Source: DASXMT01 sp963781305 (GTDB lineage: Bacteria; Actinomycetota; Acidimicrobiia; Acidimicrobiales; RAAP-2). Taken from it: a DNA stretch of 64,000 nucleotides. Position numbers and translations under genes: made by a program. The stretch's first letter is position 1; each line of letters starts with the position of its first letter. The stretch spans positions 434,001 through 498,000 of the forward strand of contig CAWAFL010000001.1 in NCBI GenBank assembly GCA_963781305.1, given 5' to 3'. Shown in pieces: positions 16,320 to 24,818 of this stretch. The notes below the pieces were generated by a model. It was not told the origin of the DNA. It made no database searches and worked only from the letters and a program-made list of their open reading frames with translations.

Positions 16320-16715
16320 CTATCCCCGTATGCGAACGGCCAGGGTGGCCAGGATGCCGTTGACGAAGCTGCCCGACTCGTCGGTCGAGTACCCGGTGGC
16401 CAAGTCGACCGCCTCGTTCAAGACGACGGCGGTTGGCACGTCGGGGAACGAGATCAGCTCGGCCACCGCCAGCCGGAGGACATTGCGGTCGATGACGGCC
16501 ATACGGTCGACTTCCCAGCCGATGGCCGCGTCGCCCACCATGGCATCGATCTCGGCCTTTTGATCCTCGACCGCAGCCAGTAGAGCCACTGTGAATTCGT
16601 CGGGAGGCACGGCCAGGGCGGCTACTACAGCCGACGGTGGCTCGTTCTTCAGCTCCGCCTCGTAGAGGAGGGACACTGCCCGTTCGCGGGCCTGGTGACG
16701 GGGAGCGGATTCCAT
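16320..16715 (-). CDS. nusB: Transcription antitermination factor NusB
   Basis: Binds boxA RNA with NusE (S10) and supports rRNA antitermination. The 131 aa, all helical, begin MESAPRHQARERAVSLLYEAEL and include IDRNVLRLAVAELISF, VVLNEAVDLATGYSTDESGSFVNGIL, all hallmark NusB segments. It is downstream of efp in the usual actinobacterial order. In many relatives pyrR follows nusB directly; here the exporter module separates them. Confidence 0.95.
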   Translation of the reverse strand: MESAPRHQARERAVSLLYEAELKNEPPSAVVAALAVPPDEFTVALLAAVEDQKAEIDAMVGDAAIGWEVDRMAVIDRNVLRLAVAELISFPDVPTAVVLNEAVDLATGYSTDESGSFVNGILATLAVRIRG

Positions 16716-16800
16716 GGGTGGCGTCGGCGTGCAGCGCAGCCCGTCCCGATCGGCACCCGCGCCTGCGGGCCGGCCGGACCGAGCGAGGCGTGCCCGAGAC

Positions 16801-17361
16801 TCAGGCTCGGGTCAGGTACTCGCCCGAGCGGGTGTCGACCTTGATCTTCTCACCCGGGTTGACGAACAAGGGAACCTGCAAGGTCAATCCAGTCTCCAGG
16901 GTTGCCGGCTTGCGTGCACCGGAGACCCGGTCGCCCTGGACGCCCGGTTCCGTCTCGGCCACGGTGAGCTCCACGGCAGCAGGGAGATCGACGCCTACGA
17001 TCTCATCACCGTAGAACTGCAAGACGGCGTCATCTCCCTCTTTCAGGTAGTTGGCCGCATCACCCAACAGCTCGGACGCCACTTGGAGCTGCTCGTAGGT
17101 GCTGGTGTCCATAAACACGTAGTCCGAGCCGTCCCGGTAGAGAAACTGCATCTCTCGCTTGTCGATGATGGCTTGGTCGAGCTTCTCGTCAGCTCGGTAT
17201 GTCCGCTCGATCACCGCGCCAGAGCGCACGTTCTTCAGCTTGGTGCGGACGAAGGCGCCGCCCTTGCCCGGTTTCACGTGCTGGAACTCCACCACCGAGA
17301 ACAACCCTTCGGGCAAGTTGACGGTCATGCCATTGCGTAGATCGTTGGTCGATACAGCCAT
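16801..17361 (-). CDS. efp: Elongation factor P
   Basis: Relieves ribosome stalling at polyproline. The 186 aa carry the KOW-like N-domain with the tip loop HVKPGKGGAFVRTKLKN (the modifiable lysine in KPGKG), the OB domain and the C-terminal domain ending VDTRSGEYLTRA. The ATG shares one base with the Pro-peptidase stop (TGATG). A small inverted repeat (CCCGAG...CTCGGG) overlaps its stop codon, but it lacks a T run. Confidence 0.96.
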   Translation of the reverse strand: MAVSTNDLRNGMTVNLPEGLFSVVEFQHVKPGKGGAFVRTKLKNVRSGAVIERTYRADEKLDQAIIDKREMQFLYRDGSDYVFMDTSTYEQLQVASELLGDAANYLKEGDDAVLQFYGDEIVGVDLPAAVELTVAETEPGVQGDRVSGARKPATLETGLTLQVPLFVNPGEKIKVDTRSGEYLTRA

Positions 17362-18503
17362 CAGAGCGAAACATCCTTCGGAAACATGGTGAGCGGGCGG
17401 CGGCCGTCCTCGACCACGACGAGAGTGTCCTCGATCCTGACCCCACCCACGCCCGCCAGGTAGACCCCGGGCTCCACGGTGGCAACGACGCCGGGAGCGA
17501 GGATAGCAGTTGCTCCTGGGCCGACCGACGGCGCCTCGTGAATATCGAGGCCAACGCCATGCCCGGTTCCGTGCTCAAAACGCTCGGCCCAGCCCGCCTC
17601 GGCGATCACCTCGCGGCAGGCGTGGTCGACGTCGCCGGTCACCACGCCCGGGCCGACCGCAGCCACTCCCACCCGCTGGCTTTCGGCCACCACCGAGAAG
17701 ATCCGGGCCAGTTCTCCGGTGGGCTCACCCCCGACGCAGAACGTCCGGGTCATGTCCGAGCGATACCCCTCGTAGATGGCTCCGAAGTCGATCACCACCG
17801 GGTCGCCGGCCCGGATCTGGCGATCGCTCGGTCGGGCATGCGGTTTGGCCGAGTTCGGTCCGGAGGCCACGATGGTCTCGAACGCGCTGTCCTCGGCGCC
17901 GCGCGTGCGCATGGCGTGGTCGAGAGCCGCGGCTACGAACGCCTCGGTGACCGACTCGGCTTCGGCTCGGGCGAGCAGCGGTGTGACCGAGGCCAGAGCA
18001 TCGTCGGCGATGGCCGCCGCCCGTTCCATGCGGGCTACTTCGCCTGCGTCCTTCACCTGTCGAAGCACTTCGACGCACCCCTGCGTCGGGACGAGCGCCA
18101 CCTCGGAGCCAAGAACCTCATCCCACGTTCGCTGGCCTGACCACGTCACGTTGTCGGCCTCGAGCCCGAGGTTCGGCGTCGCACCCCATGCAGCCACCAG
18201 GGCGTCTCGCTGAGCCTGGGCGCCGCCGATGACGATGTCGACGGCCTGGGCCACTCCGGCCTGGGCCAACTGCTCTTCGGACTGGGTCCGGTAGCGACCG
18301 TCGGACGTGAGCACCGCCCTCTGCGGGGTCACCAGCAACAAGCCTGCCGAGCCGGTGAAGCCCGTCAACCAGCGGATGTTGGCCGCCGCGGTCACCAGGA
18401 GTCCGTCGATACCGGCATCGGGAAAGGTCTCGCGCAGACGCTCCAGCCGGCCCGAGACATCGAGGGGGGGAAGGGCCTCGGCGAACAACGAGGCGGCGGT
18501 CAC
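17361..18503 (-). CDS. pepQ: M24 family Xaa-Pro aminopeptidase/dipeptidase
   Basis: Metallopeptidase cleaving X-Pro peptides. The 380 aa comprise an N-terminal creatinase-like domain (residues 1-140) and a pita-bread domain. The metal ligands are visible in VIDFGAIYEGYRSDMTRTF, the histidine of FEHGTGHGVGLDIHE, and the glutamates of VATVEPGVYLAG and VRIEDTLVV. GTG start at 18503 overlaps the aroQ stop (GTGA). Neighbour of efp in most actinobacteria; whether it prefers aminopeptidase or dipeptidase substrates cannot be told from sequence. Confidence 0.9.
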   Translation of the reverse strand: MTAASLFAEALPPLDVSGRLERLRETFPDAGIDGLLVTAAANIRWLTGFTGSAGLLLVTPQRAVLTSDGRYRTQSEEQLAQAGVAQAVDIVIGGAQAQRDALVAAWGATPNLGLEADNVTWSGQRTWDEVLGSEVALVPTQGCVEVLRQVKDAGEVARMERAAAIADDALASVTPLLARAEAESVTEAFVAAALDHAMRTRGAEDSAFETIVASGPNSAKPHARPSDRQIRAGDPVVIDFGAIYEGYRSDMTRTFCVGGEPTGELARIFSVVAESQRVGVAAVGPGVVTGDVDHACREVIAEAGWAERFEHGTGHGVGLDIHEAPSVGPGATAILAPGVVATVEPGVYLAGVGGVRIEDTLVVVEDGRRPLTMFPKDVSL

Positions 18504-18964
18504 ACCGAGCCCCCGGTCCTGGCGGTCAGCAGCCGGTGCACCGCTTCTATGGCCAAGGGGTAGCCCAGGGCGCCAAATCCGGCGATGCTGCCGTCGGCCA
18601 CCGGGGCGACGACCGACGTATGACGGAACGGCTCCCGGGCAGCCGGATTAGAGAGATGCAGCTCGATGACGACACCGTCGAACGCAGCCAGCGCATCGTG
18701 CAACGCCCACGAGGTGTGCGTCAGCGCGCCGGCGTTGACCACGATCGCCGCCGCCCGGCCACGAGCCTGCTGGACGGCCTCGATCAGGTCTCCCTCATGA
18801 TTGGACTGGACGTGCTCCACTTCGTGGCCCAGCGCCGCCGCCGCCTTGCCGGCCGCCTCCACGTGGTCGGCCAGGGTGGCATGGCCGTAGATGGCCGGCT
18901 CCCGATCCCCGAGCAGGTTCAGGTTGGGTCCCGAAAGCAACAGGATCAGGGTCTGGTCGCTCAT
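18500..18964 (-). CDS. aroQ: 3-dehydroquinate dehydratase, type II
   Basis: Dehydrates 3-dehydroquinate in the shikimate pathway. At 154 aa it is normal. It begins LLLSGPNLNLLGDREPAIYG, with the catalytic tyrosine in the flexible loop. Also seen are QSNHEGDLIEAVQQA, VVNAGALTHTSWALHDAL, and ELHLSNPAAREPFRHTSVV containing the catalytic histidine. The ATG overlaps the aroB stop (ATGA). Confidence 0.95.
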   Translation of the reverse strand: MSDQTLILLLSGPNLNLLGDREPAIYGHATLADHVEAAGKAAAALGHEVEHVQSNHEGDLIEAVQQARGRAAAIVVNAGALTHTSWALHDALAAFDGVVIELHLSNPAAREPFRHTSVVAPVADGSIAGFGALGYPLAIEAVHRLLTARTGGSV

Positions 18965-20016
18965 GATCGACTCGCCATCTCCGCCAGGGTAGCCAGCACC
19001 TCGACCTCGTCGATCCCCCTGACCGGCTCCACCCCGCGGGGGCCGTCGAGCACGAAGGTGAGGTCGTGATGGGCCTTCTTGTCACGGCCCATGTACGAGA
19101 CCAGCGCCTCGGGGTCAACGCCCTCGGGCAGGTCGCCACGGAGGTCGAACGCCCCCACCACCCGACGGTGGAGGGCCACCCGATCGTCATCGATGCGGTC
19201 CAATCGCCTCGCCAGCATGGCCGCGAACACCAGCCCGATGGCTACCGCCTCCCCGTGGCGCAAGTCGGTCGACCCGTTGGGTCCGAACGATGACGCCTCG
19301 AGGGCATGGGCCAGCGTGTGTCCGTAGTTGAGCACCATGCGGCGATCCCCCTCCCGCTCGTCGGCCGAAACCACGTCGGCTTTGATCTGGGCGCACCGCG
19401 CCACCTGCTCATCGAGGGGCAGGTCGATCAGGGATGCATCGGGTTGGGAGCCTTCGGGGACAGCCAGGAAGGCGTACTTGGCCATCTCTCCCCGCCCGCT
19501 GGCCCACTCCCGTTCGGGCAGGGTGGACAGCGTGGCGGTGTCACACAGCACGGCGGACGGCTGCCAGAACGCCCCCACCAGGTTCTTCCCCTCGGGGATG
19601 TTCACCCCGGTCTTTCCCCCGATCGCTGCGTCCACCTGGGCCAGCAGCGTGGTGGCCACATTCACGTAGGCCATGCCCCGGTGATAGCTGGCGGCGGCGA
19701 AGCCGGCCAGGTCGGTCACCACCCCACCGCCCACGGCCACGACGGCGTCACCTCGGGTGAGGCCGAACCGGGCGAACCCGCGGCACAGGCCCTCGACCGT
19801 CGACAGGGACTTGGCTCCCTCCCCGTCGGGGACGGTGAAGATCTCCCGCGGCAGGCCGGGGTCCACCTCGATGCCGATGTCCGCCTGGGTCACCACCGCC
19901 ACCCGACCCGCGCTCGGGACGGCCGACGAGAGGGCGTCGGCGAGCAGCTCGCGAGCACCGTCTCCGACGGCGACGTCGTAGCTTCGCTCCCCCAACTTCA
20001 CCGGGATGGTGATCAC
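18961..20016 (-). CDS. aroB: 3-dehydroquinate synthase
   Basis: Converts DAHP to 3-dehydroquinate using NAD and a divalent metal. From the GTG at 20016 (VITIPVKLGERSYDV) it is 351 aa. This start overlaps the aroK stop as GTGA; the open frame further upstream is only a shadow of aroK. Family motifs include DGEGAKSL, GGGVVTDLAGFAAASYHRG, PTTLLAQVDAAIGGKTGVN in shortened form, EMAKYAF, LNYGHTLAHALE and RHGEAVAIGL, which contain the zinc ligands. Confidence 0.94.
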   Translation of the reverse strand: MITIPVKLGERSYDVAVGDGARELLADALSSAVPSAGRVAVVTQADIGIEVDPGLPREIFTVPDGEGAKSLSTVEGLCRGFARFGLTRGDAVVAVGGGVVTDLAGFAAASYHRGMAYVNVATTLLAQVDAAIGGKTGVNIPEGKNLVGAFWQPSAVLCDTATLSTLPEREWASGRGEMAKYAFLAVPEGSQPDASLIDLPLDEQVARCAQIKADVVSADEREGDRRMVLNYGHTLAHALEASSFGPNGSTDLRHGEAVAIGLVFAAMLARRLDRIDDDRVALHRRVVGAFDLRGDLPEGVDPEALVSYMGRDKKAHHDLTFVLDGPRGVEPVRGIDEVEVLATLAEMASRS

Positions 20017-20564
20017 GGCCGACCCTGGCGCTCGCCCGACTCGGTCGCGCCGGGGCCCAGCCCGGCGCCGGACAGCACCCGGTCGGCCACCGCCTCGGGC
20101 GAGAGATCGTCGACGTCCACCGTCACCGCTGCCACCGAGTCGTACAAGGGCCTCCGCACCTCGTAGAGCGCAGCCAGGGCGCCGCCGGGATCGTCTCCCA
20201 GCAGCGGTCGCCCGGCGCCGTCGCCCACCCGTCGGGTCAATGTCTCGGGCCGGGCCCGCAACCACACCACGATTCCCGATCGGGCCAGCAGCGCTCGGTT
20301 CGCCTCGGACAGGACAGCCCCGCCGGCCACCGAGACCACCATCGGGTCGGCGCCGGACACCGCCGTCGTGAGGGCCCTGGTCTCCTCGGCCCGGAAGGCG
20401 GTCTCGCCGTCTTCGGAGAAGATCTCGGGCACGCTTCGCCCGGTGGTCCGGGTCACCTGGGCATCCGAATCGAGGTAACCCCATCCCAACCGGTCGGCCA
20501 GCAGTCGCCCGACGGTGGTCTTTCCCGCTCCCATCATGCCCACCAGCAAGAGACGCTCAGGCAT
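20013..20564 (-). CDS. aroK: Shikimate kinase
   Basis: Phosphorylates shikimate. The 183 aa start at ATG 20564 (MPERLLLVGMMGAGKTT) and contain Walker A GMMGAGKT, the shikimate-binding DSDAQVTRTTGRSVPEIF, FRAEETRAL, the GGG-like loop SVAGGAVL and the lid RPLLGDD. The ATG overlaps the aroC stop by eight bases (ATGCCTGA). A longer frame exists, but the extra N-terminal residues are not family-like. Confidence 0.94.
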   Translation of the reverse strand: MPERLLLVGMMGAGKTTVGRLLADRLGWGYLDSDAQVTRTTGRSVPEIFSEDGETAFRAEETRALTTAVSGADPMVVSVAGGAVLSEANRALLARSGIVVWLRARPETLTRRVGDGAGRPLLGDDPGGALAALYEVRRPLYDSVAAVTVDVDDLSPEAVADRVLSGAGLGPGATESGERQGRP

Positions 20565-21774
20565 CGTGTTCTTCGAGCGGCCGCGCCGCCGAGGGGGTCT
20601 CGCCCAAGGAGTCGAGGTAGCCGTCACGGTTGCGCACGAACTCGGCCACCGAATCGCCCCCGAACTTCCGCAACGCCTCGGACGCCAGGACCAGCGCCGT
20701 CATGGTCTCGGCCACCACGCCCATGGCCGGGACCGCGGTCACGTCGGTGCGCTCCTTGAACGACACGGTGGACTCTTTGGTCACGACGTCCACCGTGCCC
20801 AGCGAGGGCCGGTTGAGGGTGGCCAGTGGCTTCATCGACGCCCGGGCCACGATGGGCGCACCGGTGGACATCCCACCCTCGATGCCGCCTGCCCGATGGG
20901 TGTCGCGTGCATATCCGCCGCTGAGACGGCCGTCGGCGTCGGCGGTCCCGGCCATCCGGATGGCGTCGTGTGCCTCCGTGCCTCGAAGGCCGGGGAGAGC
21001 CAGGCCCTCGCCGAGCTCGACGGCCTTGATGGCCTGGATGCTCATCAGGGCTTGGGCCAACAGGGCATCCAGTCGTCGATCCCAGTGCACGTGGCTTCCG
21101 AGGCCGACGGGGACGCCATAGGCCACCACCTCGGCCACCCCGCCGAGGGAATCACCCTCTTTGGCCGCCGCCTTGACCTCGGACACCATGCGGAGTTCGG
21201 CGTCAGGATCGAGGCAGCGCACCGCCGAGGCATCGATCCGAGGGAGGTCGCTCATGGCGGGTAGAACGTCGTAGTCGCACGTGGCTTGTCCCAGTTGCAC
21301 GATGTGGCTGAGAATGTCCACGCCGATCTGGGCCAACAGGAACTTGGCCACCGTTCCCGCCGCCACCCGGGCGGCCGTCTCACGCGCCGAGGCCCGCTCG
21401 AGCACGTCTCGGGCATCGGCCAGTCCGTACTTGAGCATGCCCGAGAGGTCGGCGTGGCCGGGACGGGGTTGGGTCAGGACCTTGCCCGGAAGTCCCGGAG
21501 CGGGCGACATTTCGTCTTCCCACTTCGGCCACTCGGTGTTGGCGATCTCGATGGCCACCGGCGAACCGATCGTCCGACCGTGCCGGATCCCACCGATCAG
21601 GGTCACCTCGTCGGCCTCGAACCGCATCCTCGGGCCCCGTCCGTACCCCAGCCGGCGGCGAGCGAGCCCCCGCTGGATGTCCTCGGCGGTGACCAGGAGC
21701 CCGGCAGGCACGCCCTCTAGGATGACCACGAGGGCGCGGCCATGGGACTCTCCGGCGGTCAGGAAGCGCAGCAT
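20557..21774 (-). CDS. aroC: Chorismate synthase
   Basis: FMNH2-dependent formation of chorismate from EPSP. At 405 aa it is normal. The N-terminus LRFLTAGESHGRALVVILEG holds a catalytic histidine. RPGHADLSGMLKYGLADARDVLERASARETAARVA and the C-terminal PAMGVVAETMTALVLASEAL are diagnostic. First gene of the aro operon. There is no Shine-Dalgarno sequence, and TAGATT lies seven bases before the ATG, so the transcript is probably leaderless. Confidence 0.96.
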   Translation of the reverse strand: MLRFLTAGESHGRALVVILEGVPAGLLVTAEDIQRGLARRRLGYGRGPRMRFEADEVTLIGGIRHGRTIGSPVAIEIANTEWPKWEDEMSPAPGLPGKVLTQPRPGHADLSGMLKYGLADARDVLERASARETAARVAAGTVAKFLLAQIGVDILSHIVQLGQATCDYDVLPAMSDLPRIDASAVRCLDPDAELRMVSEVKAAAKEGDSLGGVAEVVAYGVPVGLGSHVHWDRRLDALLAQALMSIQAIKAVELGEGLALPGLRGTEAHDAIRMAGTADADGRLSGGYARDTHRAGGIEGGMSTGAPIVARASMKPLATLNRPSLGTVDVVTKESTVSFKERTDVTAVPAMGVVAETMTALVLASEALRKFGGDSVAEFVRNRDGYLDSLGETPSAARPLEEHDA

Positions 21775-21781
21775 TCAGGCA

Positions 21782-21787
21782 AATCTA
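21782..21787 (-). promoter_or_regulatory. -10 element of a probable leaderless aroC transcript
   Basis: TAGATT, seven bases (TGCCTGA) and then the aroC ATG. This spacing puts the transcription start on or next to the ATG, and no ribosome site is present. Confidence 0.6.
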
Positions 21788-21911
21788 CTCGTGGCAGCCA
21801 TGGACCCCTCCGCACGCAGCCCTCCGTTTGGGCTGTCCCCCGTCTTCCGCGTGTCCGGCACGGTCACCGCCCCACGGGCCCAGGCAACCAGGGGACATGG
21901 GCCGGCACTAC

Positions 21912-22688
21912 TCAGACCGGCCGATGGAGGACGGCCTGGACGATCGGTGCGCCCCACAACACAGCCACGATGGCCCCTGCGGCTAGGGCAGGGGCGAACG
22001 GGATCCTCGTCCTGCGCCCGGTACCCCGCAACGCGCTGATGGTGATCCCGATGACGAGCCCCAGGATGAACGCGGAGGCGACGGCGACGTAGACGTCGAG
22101 CAGGCCGATCCACCCGGTGGCCAGGCCGATGAGCGCAGACAGCCGCACGTCCCCGAAGCCGATGCCTCGGGGAGCCAACCACCAGATGGCGAACAAGACG
22201 GCAAAGCTCGCCGCCGCACCGATGCCGGCGTTGATCAGCCGGCGCCACTCCCCGTCGACCGCGGCGACGGCGACCAGGAGGACCAGGATGCCCACGAAGG
22301 CCGGATAGACCAGCCGGCGAGGAATCAGACCGTGTGACAGATCGGTGGACGACACCACGACCAGGACGCTGAAGAAAAGGGTGAAGGGCACGAGCACGAG
22401 ATGCGCACCGAACCGGTGCGCCCCGGCGCCGGCCAGGATGCCGGTGACCAACGCGGCGCCGACGGTTCGGACCCCGCTGACGCCTGCGGGAAGGAGGCGC
22501 GGCGGCTCGGTCAGCTGGGCCGGCGAGTGGGGTGGCTGGCTCAGCCCAGCCGACGGTCCCGCCGCGGCCTCATCCCTCTGGCGCTGCTCGTGAAGGCTGC
22601 GTTCGGCCAGCCGCTGACCCAACGGGTCGAGTAGCCCGCCCATCACCAGTCCGATCACCGATACTCCGGCGATGAGCTGGGGGGTCAC
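21912..22688 (-). CDS. Prepilin peptidase-like A24 membrane protein
   Basis: Probable inner-membrane aspartic protease, 258 aa with about seven membrane segments. The two catalytic-aspartate motifs of the A24 family are visible: SSTDLSHGLIPRRLVYP (residues about 118-134) and GIGFGDVRLSALIG. The N-terminal methylation domain with its two CxxC pairs is missing. A proline-rich 40-residue loop stands in its place, so methylation of the cleaved substrate is not expected. No pilin or pilus gene is nearby. GTG start at 22688, 22 bases after the NifU-domain gene. Confidence 0.82.
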   Translation of the reverse strand: MTPQLIAGVSVIGLVMGGLLDPLGQRLAERSLHEQRQRDEAAAGPSAGLSQPPHSPAQLTEPPRLLPAGVSGVRTVGAALVTGILAGAGAHRFGAHLVLVPFTLFFSVLVVVSSTDLSHGLIPRRLVYPAFVGILVLLVAVAAVDGEWRRLINAGIGAAASFAVLFAIWWLAPRGIGFGDVRLSALIGLATGWIGLLDVYVAVASAFILGLVIGITISALRGTGRRTRIPFAPALAAGAIVAVLWGAPIVQAVLHRPV

Positions 22689-22710
22689 CGGCTACGCGGC
22701 ACCTCGCCGG

Positions 22711-23373
22711 CTACCCCTTCGTGGACTGGTAGAACGGATTGGACCCCTCGGCGTGGTTGGTGACGTCGACGATGTCGCTGATCTCGGGCACCGCCTCCCG
22801 CAAGATGCCCTCGATGCCCTGGGTCAAGGTTTCCTTGGCCATCCCGCACCCCTGGCAACCGCCGCTCAACCGAAGGTGGACGACCGAGCCGTCCATGGTC
22901 ACCAGATCGGCACGACCGCCGTGCTCGGCGATGCTCGGGTTGACCTCGGACTCGAGGACGGCCGACACCCGGCGGGCCAGGGGGCTGACCAAGTCAACCG
23001 GCGGCCCCTCGACGAGCGCCGGTCCCTGCTCGGCCCGAGAGCGCGGGGTGTTCGGATTGACCAGGATGAGTCCACCCGCTCCACCCGCATCGGTGGCCAC
23101 GTCGAGCCTGGCCCCGCGCAGCCGGTCGATGCTCGCTCGTGGGATGACGACCGGGAGGTCGTCGTCGTGCTGGACGACGTCACCGGGACGTGCATCGTGC
23201 AGGACCCGGAAGTACGTGTCGTAGGTGTAGGCACTGTCGTCGGCACCGGTCACCTCGACCCACAGGGCGAGCCGGCCGTGGCCCTTTTCCCGGGACAGCG
23301 CCTCGATGACCGTGGAACGGGCCTCAGGCGTGATGGCCAAAGCAGGATGCAGGTCATCACGGTCCTCAGGCAT
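22711..23373 (-). CDS. NifU-domain iron-sulphur scaffold/carrier protein
   Basis: About 220 aa. The N-terminal 100 residues resemble the degenerate A-type (HesB-like) domain of NfuA proteins (LAITPEARSTVIEALSREKG). The C-terminal NifU domain (residues about 130-210) has the cluster-binding motif LSGGCQGCGMAKETLTQGIEGIL. It would carry assembled 4Fe-4S clusters to target enzymes. I chose the ATG at 23373: TATGAT ends seven bases upstream and there is no ribosome site, so a leaderless transcript is likely. An in-frame ATG at 23382 would fall inside that hexamer. Confidence 0.88.
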   Translation of the reverse strand: MPEDRDDLHPALAITPEARSTVIEALSREKGHGRLALWVEVTGADDSAYTYDTYFRVLHDARPGDVVQHDDDLPVVIPRASIDRLRGARLDVATDAGGAGGLILVNPNTPRSRAEQGPALVEGPPVDLVSPLARRVSAVLESEVNPSIAEHGGRADLVTMDGSVVHLRLSGGCQGCGMAKETLTQGIEGILREAVPEISDIVDVTNHAEGSNPFYQSTKG

Positions 23374-23380
23374 GCCTGTC

Positions 23381-23386
23381 ATCATA
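23381..23386 (-). promoter_or_regulatory. -10 element of a probable leaderless NifU-domain transcript
   Basis: TATGAT followed by GACAGGC and the ATG at 23373. The divergent gene starts only six bases away (23392), so the two promoters must overlap each other's coding regions. Confidence 0.6.
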
Positions 23387-23391
23387 AAGGC

Positions 23392-24153
23392 GTGGCCAAC
23401 TCGAACACGAAGATTCCGTCCGATACCCACGAGTGGGTCAGCTTCGGCGATCCCGAGGAGGAACGGACCTGGCAGTTCGACGTCACGTTCCTCACCAGCG
23501 CATGGACGTGCATCTTCGGCAACGGATGCCAAGGCGTGCTCACCGGTCCGGCGCCGGAGCTGGTGCAGGGGTGCTGCTCCTACGGCGCGCACTTCACCGG
23601 CAAGAAGGACGCCCGCAACGTCGAGCGCGCCGCGGCCGAGTTGACCCCCGACATCTGGCAGTTCCACAAACAGGGGCAAAAGGGAGTGGTCAAGAAGCTG
23701 CCCGACGGCGACCTGGGCACGAGACTGGTGCAGGACGCGTGCATCTTTTTGAATCGGCCCGGGTTTCCGGCGGGACCGGGCTGTGCGCTGCACTTGGCCG
23801 CCATGGCCCAGAATCGCAGCCATGTCGAGCTGAAGCCCGACGTCTGCTGGCAACTGCCCTTGCGACGTGAGGATGAGACCTCACTCGACGGCCACGTCAC
23901 CTCGGTCATCCGACAGTGGGACCGGCGCCACTGGGGTGGCGGAGGTGAGGAGTTCCATTGGTGGTGCACCGAGGCGCCCGAGGCGTTCGTGGGTCATGAG
24001 CCCGTCTACGTTGCCATGCAGGCCGAACTCGAGGCCATGGCCGGGAAGAAGGTCTACAAGATGGTGGCGGCCTATCTCGATGCGCGCCTCGCACCTAGCG
24101 CGACGGCGGTGCCACTACCGCATCCAACCGTCAGGCGACGAAGCGTCCGCTGA
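23392..24153 (+). CDS. Cysteine-rich putative metal-binding protein (YkgJ-like)
   Basis: About 253 aa from the GTG at 23392. Cysteines are arranged as CIFGNGC, GCCSYGAHF, ACIFLNRPGFPAGPGCALH, VCWQLP and WWCTEAP. The spacing and the segment CIFLNR...GCALHLAA recall the zinc/iron-chelating CxxxCxxC family (YkgJ/DUF3109), but I cannot name a closer family. It is divergent from the NifU-domain gene with an 18-base gap between start codons, which fits a shared link to iron-sulphur handling. Function unknown. Confidence 0.6.
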   Translation: MANSNTKIPSDTHEWVSFGDPEEERTWQFDVTFLTSAWTCIFGNGCQGVLTGPAPELVQGCCSYGAHFTGKKDARNVERAAAELTPDIWQFHKQGQKGVVKKLPDGDLGTRLVQDACIFLNRPGFPAGPGCALHLAAMAQNRSHVELKPDVCWQLPLRREDETSLDGHVTSVIRQWDRRHWGGGGEEFHWWCTEAPEAFVGHEPVYVAMQAELEAMAGKKVYKMVAAYLDARLAPSATAVPLPHPTVRRRSVR

Positions 24154-24192
24154 AGCCGGACGTCGTTCGAAAACCCCCGTCGGCCCGGGAGC

Positions 24193-24405
24193 CTACTCGG
24201 CCAGCGGGTCGTCCTCGGTATGGTTGGGCGGGTTCTGAACCGTGCCGAGTATCTCGTCGAACTCGTCCTCGGTGGCCAGGCACCACGAAGCATGCTCGTC
24301 ATCAGGTTCAGCGCCGCATTCGGGGCACCGCCTATTTGCGGTCGCGACGGACCGCTTCAGGCTGCGTGCCTCCTCAAAACGACGATGGCGTCCCTTCTTC
24401 ACCAC
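24193..24405 (-). CDS. Small zinc-ribbon protein
   Basis: A 70-residue protein with a basic N-terminus (VVKKGRHRRFEEARSLKRS), then a single zinc ribbon CPECGAEPDDEHASWC and an acidic tail. I chose the GTG at 24405, with AAGGAG five bases upstream; longer versions have no ribosome site. Function unknown; small ribbon proteins of this kind often bind nucleic acid or RNA polymerase. Confidence 0.6.
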   Translation of the reverse strand: MVKKGRHRRFEEARSLKRSVATANRRCPECGAEPDDEHASWCLATEDEFDEILGTVQNPPNHTEDDPLAE

Positions 24406-24534
24406 AAAAACTCCTTGCCCCCGCCAGAGGCGACATCTAGGCCTGAGCCCAGGCCAGCCGGGTATCCCGTCGTTCACCGTTCGGTCACAAGTGTAGTGCG
24501 GGCAGTTCCGCTACGGCGCGCGTGAGACCCCCAC

Positions 24535-24540
24535 TACGAT
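24535..24540 (+). promoter_or_regulatory. -10 element of a probable leaderless transcript (gene at 24548)
   Basis: TACGAT, seven bases (CGACCAC), then GTG at 24548; no Shine-Dalgarno sequence. Confidence 0.55.
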
Positions 24541-24547
24541 CGACCAC

Positions 24548-24772
24548 GTGCCCGAGCAATTCGATCCCCAGGAGATGCTGGCACGGTTCCGATCTCGTGC
24601 CGAGGCCGTCCGGAACCGTGGCCTGCCGCCGATCGAGGGCGCCGACCGCCAGCGCTTCAAGGAGCAGGCCCAGGCCGACTTCATGGACTTCGCCATGCTG
24701 GGTGACGCCGAGGCCGCGCTGGACGACGGGGTGTTGGTGCTCCGCATCGACCTCCGCCCGAAACCCGCCTGA
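24548..24772 (+). CDS. Small conserved-looking protein of unknown function
   Basis: 74 aa, mostly helical and charged (PEQFDPQEMLARFRSRAEAVRNRG...), with no membrane segment or recognisable domain. Codon use is like that of its neighbours. The TANNNT-N7-GTG arrangement supports a real, leaderless gene. Convergent with the flavin reductase gene. Confidence 0.6.
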   Translation: MPEQFDPQEMLARFRSRAEAVRNRGLPPIEGADRQRFKEQAQADFMDFAMLGDAEAALDDGVLVLRIDLRPKPA

Positions 24773-24818
24773 GTCCGACAAGCCGACCGAAGTTCGACGG
24801 GGATGGGCGAGGGGCCGG

